Assembly: GCF_910592395.1 (NCBI RefSeq)
Contig: NC_088314.1
Location: 20,294,070 to 20,358,069 of the forward strand
Reading direction: 5' to 3'
Source of the DNA: Lineus longissimus
Taxonomy: Eukaryota > Nemertea > Pilidiophora > Heteronemertea > Lineidae
Length of the DNA stretch: 64,000 nt
The position numbers were made by a program, and so were the translations under genes. Below are positions 13,201 through 30,460 of the stretch, one piece after another (position 1 is the first letter of the stretch; every line of letters begins with the position of its first letter). The notes beneath the pieces are model-generated. The model had not been told where the DNA came from and did no database searches. It saw only the letters and a list, made by a program, of their open reading frames with translations.

Positions 13201-15006
13201 TGCGCCCATTCTCGCCAAGGCATACTGGAGCAAGATATATTCGGATATATTTGGCGCGAGAACGGCCACTCGGTCGCCAGGGTCTACTCCGATTGCTGTT
13301 AACCCGGCCGCCAGTTGGTTCACCTACAAAATTACGAGATCGAAAATTATGAAAGTCATTTTAATCATAAAAAACAATAATCAAAGAGGATGCAGTCTGT
13401 ATCATTATTTGTTGCGATAGATGTTCAAGGATTGGACAAGGCACAGAGGGCAGGTTTTGGCTGTCTTTCTGGCGCTATGGGAATATCCGTCACCTCTGAA
13501 AGTCCGCTGGTAAACGGTGTTAGTTTCACTAAGCAACAGTCACCAAAGGCGGAACTTGGAGATTGTGCCTTTGTTTAAAGACAAAAAGACCATGTATTGG
13601 AATAGGCCTGAATTATTTTGATTGGAGGTAAGGGGCAAAAAAAACGTTATATGAGTAAATGAACTAGCCTTCGCCCTCGTCTCTTCATATGTGAGCCTGA
13701 GATTTTCGTCGCTGAAGACACAGAAGGTCCTGGAGGCGTATTTCTCCACCGCCGCCTCTAGGGCCTGGTCAATGGTTTTCCCGATCAGCGGGGTTTCGGA
13801 GGAGCCCGCCGAGTAACTCCATTGTAGTTTCCCACTGCTAAGATGCTTCCTGAAAGACAGAACAACAAAGTAGCCGCCTTATGATGCTCTCTTAATTCCT
13901 AATCGGACTTTTGGGGGGGACGATGTCACAGTTTTGAATGTCCGGTTTTTGAGGGACAAAGTCACAACCAGAATGTCATCGTCAATGGTCCGGTAGTTTG
14001 GGAAAAAGTCACAGCCAGCATGCCCGTGTAATAGTTTTGAATGTCCGGTCTTTTGGGGACAAAGTCACAACCATAATGGCCCGTCTAATAATTTTATAAA
14101 TGTCCAGGGATATTTAAGGTGCCTGCAAACAAAGGATTCAAATATTAATGGTCTTACGATAGTGCCCGACACTTTCTCCAATGACACCAAACGGATTTTT
14201 ACCCATGGGTCACATTGATCGGCTGTTTGACGGGGTGGTTTGGGTATCCGCGAGTTGTCTTATGAGCTGACAAACTACAGCGTTCTAGCCTTCTGTCGAA
14301 GCAGACATTTTATCATCAGCTAATGATTGTGTGTAGTTTTGTATAGGTGTGTGGTGGCCATGGTTTGGTGTAGCCATGCAAGACCCGTATGATATTTTAT
14401 TGTAGGCCTATGTTTGTGAAGTGTCACTTATCTCCAATCGTGAAGGATTACTTCGTGCATTGGCATTATTACTGTGGCCGGGTCACGCAGCGGTCAGGTC
14501 ATGGCCTTGGTGGAAACATTCTTTCTATACTGAACTTTGAGAAACGTGAAAAACCGATCAAAAATCAGAATCCTTATCCTAGATCCAGACTCCTGCATTA
14601 CGCGGTCCGAGCGGGGTCCGAGCATCTCATGTTCCCGAGTTCCCAGCCCCGCAAAATGCGTCTCTCTCCCTGCACACCTGTGCATGCTTCTTTTCAGCTA
14701 ATGTTTGCATTCGGAACGAGAAATCCGGGGCTTGAAATTAAAGTTGTTTTACTCAACTAGTGGTTTCAAAGTGAAACTTCGATCATTGTCTTCTCAAAGA
14801 ACCCCAGACCCGACCCAAGTCGAATGAGAAGTGAGGTGGGTGGGGTTTTCTGGAACTCTGCAGTTGAGGATTCTTCGGGGTGGATTGGGTACATGATCGG
14901 GTATTTTCCGGGCTACTTACGAGGATCTCGAAAGATGTCTCCTCCCCTTCCAATTCCTGCAGCACTGCCGCGCAATGCAACGCGCCGTCCCGACATTTCG
15001 AAACAT
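1229..15006 (-). CDS. ACSF2: Acyl-CoA synthetase family member 2, mitochondrial (16 exons, complete)
   Basis: ATP-dependent acid:CoA ligase that activates medium-chain fatty acids in mitochondria. Coding exons in transcript order: 14921-15006, 13669-13849, 13195-13323, 12678-12731, 12081-12199, 11581-11628, 11179-11296, 10493-10588, 9942-10096, 8209-8300, 3702-3778, 3112-3222, 2654-2802, 2159-2300, 1723-1833, 1229-1357. They total 1797 nt with consistent phases, giving 598 aa (human about 615). Residues 1-30 are rich in Arg and lack acidic residues, as in a mitochondrial presequence. Motifs: AMP-binding signature [10 protein letters not shown] at 244-253; YGMTE at 388-392; WLYTGD at 468-473; [13 protein letters not shown] at 487-499; catalytic Lys579 in [10 protein letters not shown]. 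All introns are GT-AG except intron 2, which appears to be GC-AG. Intron 10 (4.4 kb) contains a TRIM gene on the other strand. Assembly was by eye against remembered family members; exon ends may be off by a few bases. Confidence 0.93.
3835..3969. mobile_element. Fold-back MITE, 135 bp, ~34-bp terminal inverted repeats
   Basis: The left end (GGGTATAGAGGCTAATTCCC, then AAAGCGCCAGGGACC) is the near-perfect reverse complement of the right end, which closes with GGGGAATTAGCCTCTACCCT. The middle is about 65 bp and non-coding. The element sits in ACSF2 intron 10, about 55 bp 5' of exon 11 in transcript sense. No target duplication was resolved and the family is not recognised. Confidence 0.75.
5051..5336. 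repeat. Tandem array, 70-bp unit, ~4 copies
   Basis: Units starting at about 5051, 5121, 5191 and 5261 repeat every 70 bp. The core reads GGCAGATCCGGCGGGCCCTC, followed by a segment with GTGGCTGACCTACCCTACAT. The middle copies are nearly identical and the first is diverged. The array is about 370 bp upstream of the TRIM start codon. Confidence 0.85.
5703..7721 (+). CDS. TRIM-type RING/B-box E3 ubiquitin ligase, intronless, 672 aa
   Basis: Predicted ubiquitin-protein ligase. An N-terminal C3HC4 RING runs from residues 9-52 (C9, C12, C25, H27, C30, C33, C49, C52). A B-box1-like finger covers about 81-122 (C81, C84, C97, C100, C106, C109). B-box2 covers 136-167 (C136, H139, C148, C151, C156, C159, H164, H167). 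A charged, heptad-like coiled coil spans about 175-290. The last ~340 residues show no SPRY or NHL repeats that I can recognise, so substrate choice is unknown. The start codon has a strong context (GCCATGG) and the whole frame is one exon. It lies inside ACSF2 intron 10 in antisense orientation. RING plus two B-boxes plus coiled coil is the classic tripartite layout; family-level identity is secure, the orthology group is not. Confidence 0.9.
   Translation: MASVQHDICAICLEEPKNPKTLPTCTHRFCESCLISYVRRHQAEESVACPTCTIACPIQDTNVEAPAVAEPTLPLRKKELCTFCSYKGLEAKADFFCDRCEDALLCRDCATSHGKKPRFRGHVVKPVSDFIRLIRCEKHGGRAMKFLCMGCDTPVCEICADIDHDDHELVDIGDVLKKLKDNLDPLCNAYECASTLQRELQDVRNKEEAVITLIQNRAALLKKEIDKRKDDLVSAVKEKTVEKQLDMDVSRLVEGLQGSLERGRDISTIDITNAEQVRHVISTAATLNKTRFDASKTIAAFKSRMLYMSVPRFIPKTAGVKVGELEYLPRTITDPVRLELGGKYVRKPCYKITKAVLFISQNKLYQKVVSFNNVVFTEFVYNWFYSYCSILMTGLRKQLVEIGNRLGDEVDDMIVNNSGELLVLCYGGLHRCISPFKRDYQKATLEYFKEMQNAVSVALTKSGKYVILKKEKDQWAVLILAANFKLIWGPIKLASGTLDYSQGKDMKILCPESTDLLLIDHRNGQRVSAISLAVRQNSMDGGAVGALQHYFAKRTPILSPVVGFYILDICCDDGKVYLCIKKGKGAERSPGAGPVQFYQATYYMNDKWQYTAIPLEDPTGKPFSELKKEEMLQLGAHKGTLMCFVYSPIPLAELKESAEPGMNVTWYHGQLP
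7877..7882 (+). terminator. Polyadenylation signal AATAAA of the TRIM gene
   Basis: AATAAA occurs about 155 nt after the TRIM stop codon, in an A-rich stretch. It is the first canonical signal downstream and implies a short 3' UTR. Confidence 0.55.
7946..8105 (+). mobile_element. tRNA-derived SINE-like sequence
   Basis: A block at about 7950-8015 has a tRNA A-box-like GGGCTAGTGG, an anticodon-like loop CTCATAA (CAT, Met-like) on an imperfect stem, and a B-box-like GGTCGAAAGTTCGAGGCC. The T-arm stem does not pair well and no clean 7-bp acceptor stem was found, so this is not a functional tRNA gene. About 90 bp of unrelated tail follows. It reads as a tRNA-headed SINE or a decayed tRNA pseudogene. 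Confidence 0.45.
8391..8950. repeat. Homogeneous minisatellite, 8 x 70 bp
   Basis: Eight units start at 8391, 8461, 8531, 8601, 8671, 8741, 8811 and 8881. Each contains GCCCATCTGCCTGGCGTCTA and ends with GCAACTAGAAGCATTACT. Copies differ at only a few positions, so expansion or homogenisation is recent. The array is in ACSF2 intron 9, just 5' of exon 10 in transcript sense. Confidence 0.95.
10845..10925. repeat. Hairpin-forming inverted repeat, ~26-bp arms
   Basis: The left arm (AAAATGTCCAGATTTTGTAT, then CCGGGTA) pairs with the right arm (GGGTACAAAAATCTGGACAT, then TTT) across a ~28-bp centre, itself rich in GCATGCG-like words. It lies in ACSF2 intron 7. It may be a very short fold-back element or the remnant of a longer one. 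Confidence 0.65.
12488..12595. repeat. Imperfect tandem repeat, ~28-31 bp unit, ~4 copies
   Basis: Diverged units beginning CATGGTG or CATGCTG and containing TCAGATCGGA-like segments follow one another. They are in ACSF2 intron 4. They have no coding or regulatory meaning that I can see. Confidence 0.5.
13905..14110. repeat. Degenerate tandem repeat, ~60-bp unit, ~3 copies
   Basis: Three diverged units share GGACAAAGTCACAACCA and TTTTGAATGTCCGG. They lie in ACSF2 intron 1. The GTCACAACCA word recurs in the minisatellite at 15.2-16.4 kb, so the two may share an origin, but that is only suggestive. Confidence 0.5.
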
Positions 15007-15164
15007 GTTTGAAAGTGGTCTAGCAATCGCAAATCGATATTGTATTCTCTCATCAGATTTGAATGGTTCTTATTTGAATGGTTCTTATAACAAAGTAGGT
15101 CAAACTTTAAACATTGTGTAGCCTATACATTTGGCTATCGATCAAATGCTGGCAACGTGGACAT
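15007..15164 (-). promoter_or_regulatory. Presumed ACSF2 5' UTR and proximal promoter
   Basis: This is the sequence immediately upstream of the ACSF2 start codon on the minus strand. No TATA box, CpG cluster or recognisable factor site was identified. The assignment rests on position only. Confidence 0.35.
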
Positions 15165-16380
15165 GGTTTGACGGTCACAACCAGATCAAATGGAACGTGG
15201 CTGTTTCACCGTGGACACTGTGCGTGTGAGACTGTCGCAACCAGACCAAGAAGGACACGGAGGGGCTGTCACAACCAGATCAATTAGGACAATGCCGCTT
15301 GTCCTTGTACATGGAGAGTCTGTCACAACCAGTCAAAACTGATGGACACCAGTAACTATACTTATGAGATGAGTGTTATCCCCAAGAGGCAACAAGGCAA
15401 CAATGACAAGTAGACCGAACTTGACAACTTCACCGTGAGACCTCAGAGTAACTCTAAGGTGAGACACTTGAGAAACTGCCATTATCAGTCCAATGACGTG
15501 GCTATTAAATGGTGAGACTGTCACAGACAAGAGACGAAATGGGTGTTTAACTGTGAGGCAGTCACTAACAAAGTCGACATTGCTGATACAAGGTGGTGAC
15601 TCTCATAGCTGTTACCCCATGAGACTGTCACAATAAGACCAGTGCTGAGATGGCTGTTACATCGTGCAGATGTCGAGGCTGTCACAATCTGACCGAATGC
15701 TACATGGCTGTTACATGGTGAGACTGTCACAACCAGACCAAGAGACATGGCGTCTACAACATGAACACGGAAGACTGTCACAACCAGACCAAGAGACATG
15801 ACGCCTACATCAACACGGAAGACTGTCACAACCAGACCAAGAGACATGGCGCCTACATCAACACGGAAGACTGTCACAACCAGACCAAGAGACATTGCGC
15901 CTACATCAACACGGAAGACTGTCACAACCAGACCAAGAGACATGGCACCTACATCAACACGGAAGACTGTCACAACCAGACCAAGAGACATGGCACCTAC
16001 ATCAACACGGAAGACTGTCACAACCAGACCAAGAGACATGGCACCTACAACATGAACACGGAAGACTGTCACAACCAGACCAAGAGACATGGCACCTACA
16101 ACATGAACACGGAAGACTGTCACAACCAGACCAAGAGACATGGCACCTACAACATGAACACGGAAGACTGTCACAACCAGACCAAGAGACATGGCACCTA
16201 CAACATGAACACGGAAGACTGTCACAACCAGACCAAGAGACATGGCACCTACAACATGAACACGGAAGACTGTCACAACCTAACAGAAGAGACCACAGCT
16301 GCTCCAGCACAAGACTTGTCACAATCAGCCAGTGACGAGAGAACTGCCACACCATTGAGAGCGTCACAATCAGACTCCCA
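15165..16380. repeat. Minisatellite with 48/51-bp units grading into degenerate copies
   Basis: About 12 near-identical units occupy 15722-16295, with core GACTGTCACAACCAGACCAA. Older, irregular copies of the core extend leftwards to about 15165. The units are 48 or 51 bp, both multiples of three, so the array stays open in several frames. One is a plus-strand frame at 15761-16459 (232 codons); another is a minus-strand frame at 15521-16276. The plus frame is closed just upstream by TGA at 15719. No signal peptide or flanking exon is visible. The array lies between the ACSF2 promoter side and the SMC1A 3' end, and I regard the frames as non-coding. Confidence 0.85.
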
Positions 16381-16760
16381 AGATAAAATGTTGGGACTCT
16401 TTAAGGGAGACCAGTGGCAGCACCAAGCACTTTGTCAGGCAATTGGTTCTACTCCTTAAAGGATTGTCTGTGGCCCTGAGCAAGTCACCCAACCCTACAA
16501 TGCTTCGTCCTGCAAATGAGAGGTGTAGCAAAAGTTCCATTGACCTTGGCAAAAGAGGACTGCAGCTCAAGATGGACTCCACGTAGCCCACCAGGCCAAG
16601 AATCCTAAATACAGTAGCACCAACAGAAGAATCGCATCATCATTGAACAGCAAAAGGACCGAGGCTTTTTCTGACCAACATTGGTTAGACTAGGCTATCG
16701 GCTGGTGTTACTAGGACATGACACAGAAATATGAGCAACTTCTTCAATACAAGATAATTT

Positions 16761-16766
16761 TTTATT
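16761..16766 (-). terminator. Polyadenylation signal AATAAA of SMC1A
   Basis: The minus strand reads CAATAAA about 715 nt after the SMC1A stop codon. It is the first canonical signal found and implies a 3' UTR of about 0.75 kb that includes the 31-bp minisatellite. Confidence 0.5.
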
Positions 16767-17041
16767 GCATTTACCACAATATCAGTACAACATTCAGAGA
16801 CATCAACTTAATCTACGATGTACATGTATAAAGCCAATTATGCCCCCCTCTCCTATTTTGTTGTGATGATTTGAAGACTTAGAGACACAATAAAACCAGA
16901 AACAAGGTCAACTCTTCACTACTAACGGAGTGATTAATTAACTACGAGATAATGAAATGAACATGATTAACATATATACATACACAGACGATCGATGACT
17001 TTATTCAACCAAGTTATGGCAGTGTAAACTGTTCCCATCAA

Positions 17042-17480
17042 CAAACAGAACTTAGCGATGCATATTATGCCCATCGACATTGTCGCCCTCAGCTACTGGG
17101 TACTCAGTCATAACCCAGTGATGGGTATTGGGTCAGAACCAAGTGATGCACCTAGGTACTCAGTCAGAACCAAGTGATGCACCTAGGTACTCAGTCAGAA
17201 CCAAGTGATGCACCTAGGTACTCGGTTAGAACTTAGTGATGCACCTGGGTACTCGGTCAGAACCTAGTGATGCACCTAGGTACTCGGTTAGAACTTAGTG
17301 ATGCACCTGGGTACTCAGTCAGAACCAAGTGATGCACCTAGGTACTCGGTTAGAACTTAGTGATGCACCTGGGTACTCGGTCAGAACCTAGTGATGCACC
17401 TTGGTACTCGGTTAGAACTCAGTGATGCACCTGGGTACTCGGTCAGAACCTAGTGATGCACCTTGGTACTCAGACAGAAC
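17042..17480. repeat. 31-bp minisatellite plus duplicated tail of the SMC1A last exon
   Basis: From about 17095 to the SMC1A stop codon, 31-bp units (GGTACTCGGTCAGAACCTAG, then TGATGCACCT) repeat about 12 times, for example from 17155 and 17186. The sequence at 17042-17112 is a diverged second copy of 17472-17545, which contains the SMC1A stop codon and last codons. Each unit shares GGTACTCGGTCAG with the coding segment for Leu-Thr-Glu-Tyr. The array is therefore built from the end of the gene and occupies its 3' UTR. Confidence 0.85.
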
Positions 17481-26723
<9,243 letters not shown>

Positions 26724-27381
26724 GATCTACAAGTATTGAACTACTGTTCTTTAAATTGAAATGCCGTTCGCCGGCTTTAATTAGTGTTTTATTCGATGTT
26801 TTATCATGAAATGTTCACGGCAGACACTTCCCCATCAATAAAATTAGCGGGAATGAACTGCGCATGCGCGAAAGGATTTGCTTAGCCAACAAGCGGAATA
26901 TTTATCTTTTAAGTATTTCGATTCAAAGATACAATTAGCTCATTATTGCGCATTTAAAGGTATTACTTAATTTTGAAACTAAATAATGGTTAACTTTTTT
27001 TCATCAAAACATCTTTTTGAATGAATAGTTAGGTAAGTTGTAAAATTATTCTGGCTATTTTCTCTATTTCAATTAATTTAGTCTTATTTCCGGGTGTCTG
27101 CTTTATCTTTTACAAAGATTTTTCTCCAGCACAATCTATAAGTTTGTCCCTGTGGAAGCTAAGTTATTTTGATGTGATCACGTTCTAGAAAAAGGTAATT
27201 ATAGCTTCTTCCTACTTGTTAACTCAAATAAGCTATGAGATTATTCTAAAGTGTTTCAGGCAGAATAGAATAGGCCTAGATTTCATTTTCAAGACGGTGT
27301 TTCAAAATAAATGACTCTAAATATTATTGCTTTATTTCAGCTTCTATAGTTCAATCCAGTGGCAGGCATCAAGACGTAAAG
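26724..27381. promoter_or_regulatory. Bidirectional promoter between SMC1A and the TMEM121-like gene
   Basis: The two start codons diverge across 658 bp. A palindrome TGCGCATGCGCG at 26859-26870 matches the NRF-1 consensus. Next to it, 26844-26854 reads TTAGCGGGAAT, close to an E2F site (TTCCCGC on the minus strand), which would suit a cell-cycle gene. On the plus side a likely 5' UTR intron runs from 27194 (AAAG|GTAATT) to 27340 (TTTATTTCAG). No TATA box was noted. Confidence 0.6.
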
Positions 27382-28368
27382 ATGGCGAAACCAAGCCGAG
27401 AGGCTTGCCGTGAGGTTGGAAGGATCTTTGCACGCATCATCTGTGTGATTATTCTCGCAATTCAAGGAGGATTAATCGATTATTATCTCGTTGTTTATGT
27501 AGATTCATATGTCAATTACAACTGGTTGGCTTGGATTGTTGCTGACATAGCCAACTGCGTCATTTTTATTATCACGTTAATTGTGTCCTATAAGACGATG
27601 TACACTAGAAATAGACGAGATATGCGGAGCAAGGGAATGATCCTCCTCAAGTCTCTAGAGGGGAACAACACGACTGGAGAGCTACCCATGGGTTACATTG
27701 CCTGGGGTATATACTCAGTACTACTCATCACAAGATTAGCAATCTTCTTCAAAACCGGCGCCGCAAAATTAAACGAGGATGACGCCTTTGGTCCGAACCT
27801 GATGAAAACAGCTATAGGCCTAAGTGCATTCGTCTTTATGTTTCTGGTTAGTTCGAGCCATGGGGCAAATCCACACACTGAGCGAGCAACGTATATTGAG
27901 AAACTCATCGGATCAACCACATTGGATATTCTTGACAGTGTCGAGTTTCTAGAGATTCTGTTTATTCAGGAGTCGAAGATCTTCCTAACATTTGATTTGT
28001 GGAATTGCGTCCTAGCATTTTCTTGTATCAATCTTCTCTTGCCGACAATGCCACTAATTGTCCTCAGTCACACCCGCTTCGGACGCGCCCCAGGAAAACG
28101 CGTAGTGAAAATTTTGCATTCTGTGCTCTTTATTTTCCTTATCAACGTCCCATTCTTGATACTCCGTCTCTATCTCTGGCATGTCCTTAACCGCGATATC
28201 TCCGTCTTCATCATTAAGAATGGTATCATGATTATGATGGGATGCAAGGAAATTTTCGAACTTTCTGAATCGTTAACTGAGGATGTTGACGGGAAGACTG
28301 CTCCTGTTGCAGCAGATGATGATGGTGAGAATATCGAGATGGACTCGAGAGATGCATCACAGTCATAA
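27382..28368 (+). CDS. Multi-pass membrane protein, TMEM121/CECR6-like, 328 aa
   Basis: Integral membrane protein of unknown biochemical function. Hydrophobic segments are visible at about 14-39, 48-70, 104-123, 142-158, 205-228 and 242-266, with a possible seventh at 272-287. Basic loops follow the second segment (RNRRDMRSK, 77-85) and precede the sixth (RFGRAPGKR, 232-240). An acidic, probably cytosolic tail runs from about 297. The LDILDSVEFLE motif (181-191) and FIIKNGIMIMMGCKE (276-290) resemble the LDLLD and 'GKN...' segments of vertebrate TMEM121. I infer that family from memory of the motif layout, not from an alignment. The coding region is a single exon, preceded by a probable 5' UTR intron. 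It is divergent from SMC1A. Confidence 0.85.
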   Translation: MAKPSREACREVGRIFARIICVIILAIQGGLIDYYLVVYVDSYVNYNWLAWIVADIANCVIFIITLIVSYKTMYTRNRRDMRSKGMILLKSLEGNNTTGELPMGYIAWGIYSVLLITRLAIFFKTGAAKLNEDDAFGPNLMKTAIGLSAFVFMFLVSSSHGANPHTERATYIEKLIGSTTLDILDSVEFLEILFIQESKIFLTFDLWNCVLAFSCINLLLPTMPLIVLSHTRFGRAPGKRVVKILHSVLFIFLINVPFLILRLYLWHVLNRDISVFIIKNGIMIMMGCKEIFELSESLTEDVDGKTAPVAADDDGENIEMDSRDASQS

Positions 28369-28916
28369 GTTTGAACTCAACCCTACCAGTGTTCTCCAAA
28401 AGCAGCTGAACCCACCCGATGCCATCCCCCCCCCTAAAAAATACTAAGATTACACATGTCATACCCCGCACTCAATCAAATGGTATAAAGGCGACGATTC
28501 CGTATGTCAGACTGTTACAGAGGCCAGCCAACTCCTCTTTAAAAATGACAAAATATACTTGAGACAAACATGTATGATACTGCAGAGTACTTCATGACTC
28601 TATTATTTTGGTGCTCGCCTTTATCAGAAACTAGTTCATATCTTTTGAGAGAATTATTTTAATCCAAGAAACATTGTACCTATACTTGTATTTGATAATA
28701 TGTTTTACAAACTTTTGACTGCTTAGACACTTTTTTACTCAGCTGATTCTGAAAGTCCACATGTAAGAATCTGTCAGTTTTGTTATGTAATTTCACTACG
28801 TCCTAATCTACATAAAATAAGTTCATGCATCAATTTTGACCAACTCTGTCAAAAAAATCTGATGGCATTTCTCTTGATGTTGCTGGATGTGAGACATGAT
28901 TTGCATTTTATTCTGA

Positions 28917-28922
28917 AATAAA
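28917..28922 (+). terminator. Candidate polyadenylation signal AATAAA of the TMEM121-like gene
   Basis: AATAAA lies about 550 nt after the stop codon and is the first canonical signal on this strand. A second AATAAA near 29846 could give a longer 3' UTR. Confidence 0.5.
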
Positions 28923-30460
28923 ACTTTGTAGTGCTACTTCCAATGGCATAGACACATGTTGTGACCTGTCTATGACCTGCTTGTATTTTCTCCAAATTGA
29001 ACTTGTAAGATTTGGACAACGTTCAGAAAAAGTGAGGTATGTGGTAATAGTAGGTAAGAGGTGGTGGGTCATGAGGGTAAGAGGTATAGCTTTATCAGCA
29101 AGTTTGTTGTTGCTCATTATTTATTGAGTAAGATTACGATCCATTATTACCTAAAACAGTTCAAGTAAGGTCAGGTCAGTTTGTTATCTTGATGTGCTGT
29201 GGTGTTGGGATATGAATGACTTTTGAGGTCATCCTGCTATGTTGTTGGTCAAGATTTATTGAGTAAGATTGTACCATATACACTGCCTTAAACAGTTCAA
29301 GTTATGTCAGTTCTTCTCACATTTATGTTAATGTAGCTGTGAGGTCATTGTGCTGGTGTTTACAACTTAATCAATGGGTCTGTTGTGTCATTTATGTTTG
29401 AATTCAATTTTGGCAATAATGGATTGTACTCTGCTTTTATCATGCTGCTTGTGCTAGGGCAAGGCATTTTGTAAATGACTTGTCCCCATTCTATGAAATC
29501 AGCCAGGAGCTGTTGTTACTCTATGAAGACAGTCAGGAGCTGTTTTATTTGTCTTTTTTTTAAAGCTCCTAACTGATTTCACTTGTTACTAAAAATGAAC
29601 TTGGTTTCTGCAGAAAGGTTTCACAGGTATTATAGGCCTATATGAAACAGTCGTGCCCAAATCAGGTAAACAGTCTACGCGGTATTATATTTTCACTTCT
29701 TGTATAGGTATAATCACACTGCATTTGCAAGTCTTATATGGGATGTTTTTGTAGGCATTAAATACTTTCAACGATTAAGTTTTGTTTTGTTTTATTTTCG
29801 TTATATGCAAAGGCCGTTGGATTCTGGGACTGCTGAGGAGTCTTAATAAACTCTTAACCTGTCTTTCGAAGACAAAAACTGAGTGTTATGACTTCATGTT
29901 CAGCAAAGACAAGAATGATCAGTATGCATCTTCACCGTGAAGCAGTTGTGTCTTCAGTAGACTGTCCTCCGTGACAACAGTTCCTTGTCTTGGCCAACAC
30001 TTGTGTGCCAATGGCAGGGTTTTTTTTCATCCTTTCCACTGAATGCATTGCGATGAGTCTGGCTGTGGCAGCACGTTACTTTACGAGACACGCTGTAAAA
30101 GCCACTCCTAGTTTCATTCTACCCTGATTTTCACCAACCACAAAGAATCCTGGCGAGTCTGTTGTGGCCTGTGACCATTATACTACTTTGAATCACTGCT
30201 GTGGACATGGATGCCCATCCTTGGTCCACGGTGTTGAGGATGTGTCGAAATACAGAAGAATCTCTTCTATTAAGGACACCCTTGGGACTGACTATGCTGT
30301 CTTTATGTTAGAGGTGTCCGGATTACAGAGGTCAAATTCAATGGAAAGTACCAACACTCCAACCAAGGTTTTCGAGAGTTGGGGGGTTAAAAAGAGGGGG
30401 GAAATGAAGTAATGAAACAAAATGATAAAATTCCTTAACGCCAACATACAATTTTTCATA
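28923..30460. other. Intergenic or UTR sequence with a diverged ~134-bp duplication
   Basis: No gene is recognised. Two diverged copies of a segment with TTTATTGAGTAAGATT, then AACAGTTCAAGT, start near 29118 and 29252. The region lies between two convergent genes. Confidence 0.5.
30253..30352 (+). mobile_element. MITE of the CAGTNGAACCTC family, copy 3 (truncated)
   Basis: It starts TA|CAGAAGAATCTCTTCTATT, followed by AAGGACACCCTTGGGACTGA, matching the left end and body of copy 5. The right terminal repeat is missing. Confidence 0.65.

Noticed and set aside
15521-16276. 251-codon minus-strand frame with repeats of the type TVFRVHVVGAMSLGLV
   Set aside because: It is the reverse reading of the 48/51-bp minisatellite, which is open on both strands because the unit length is a multiple of three.
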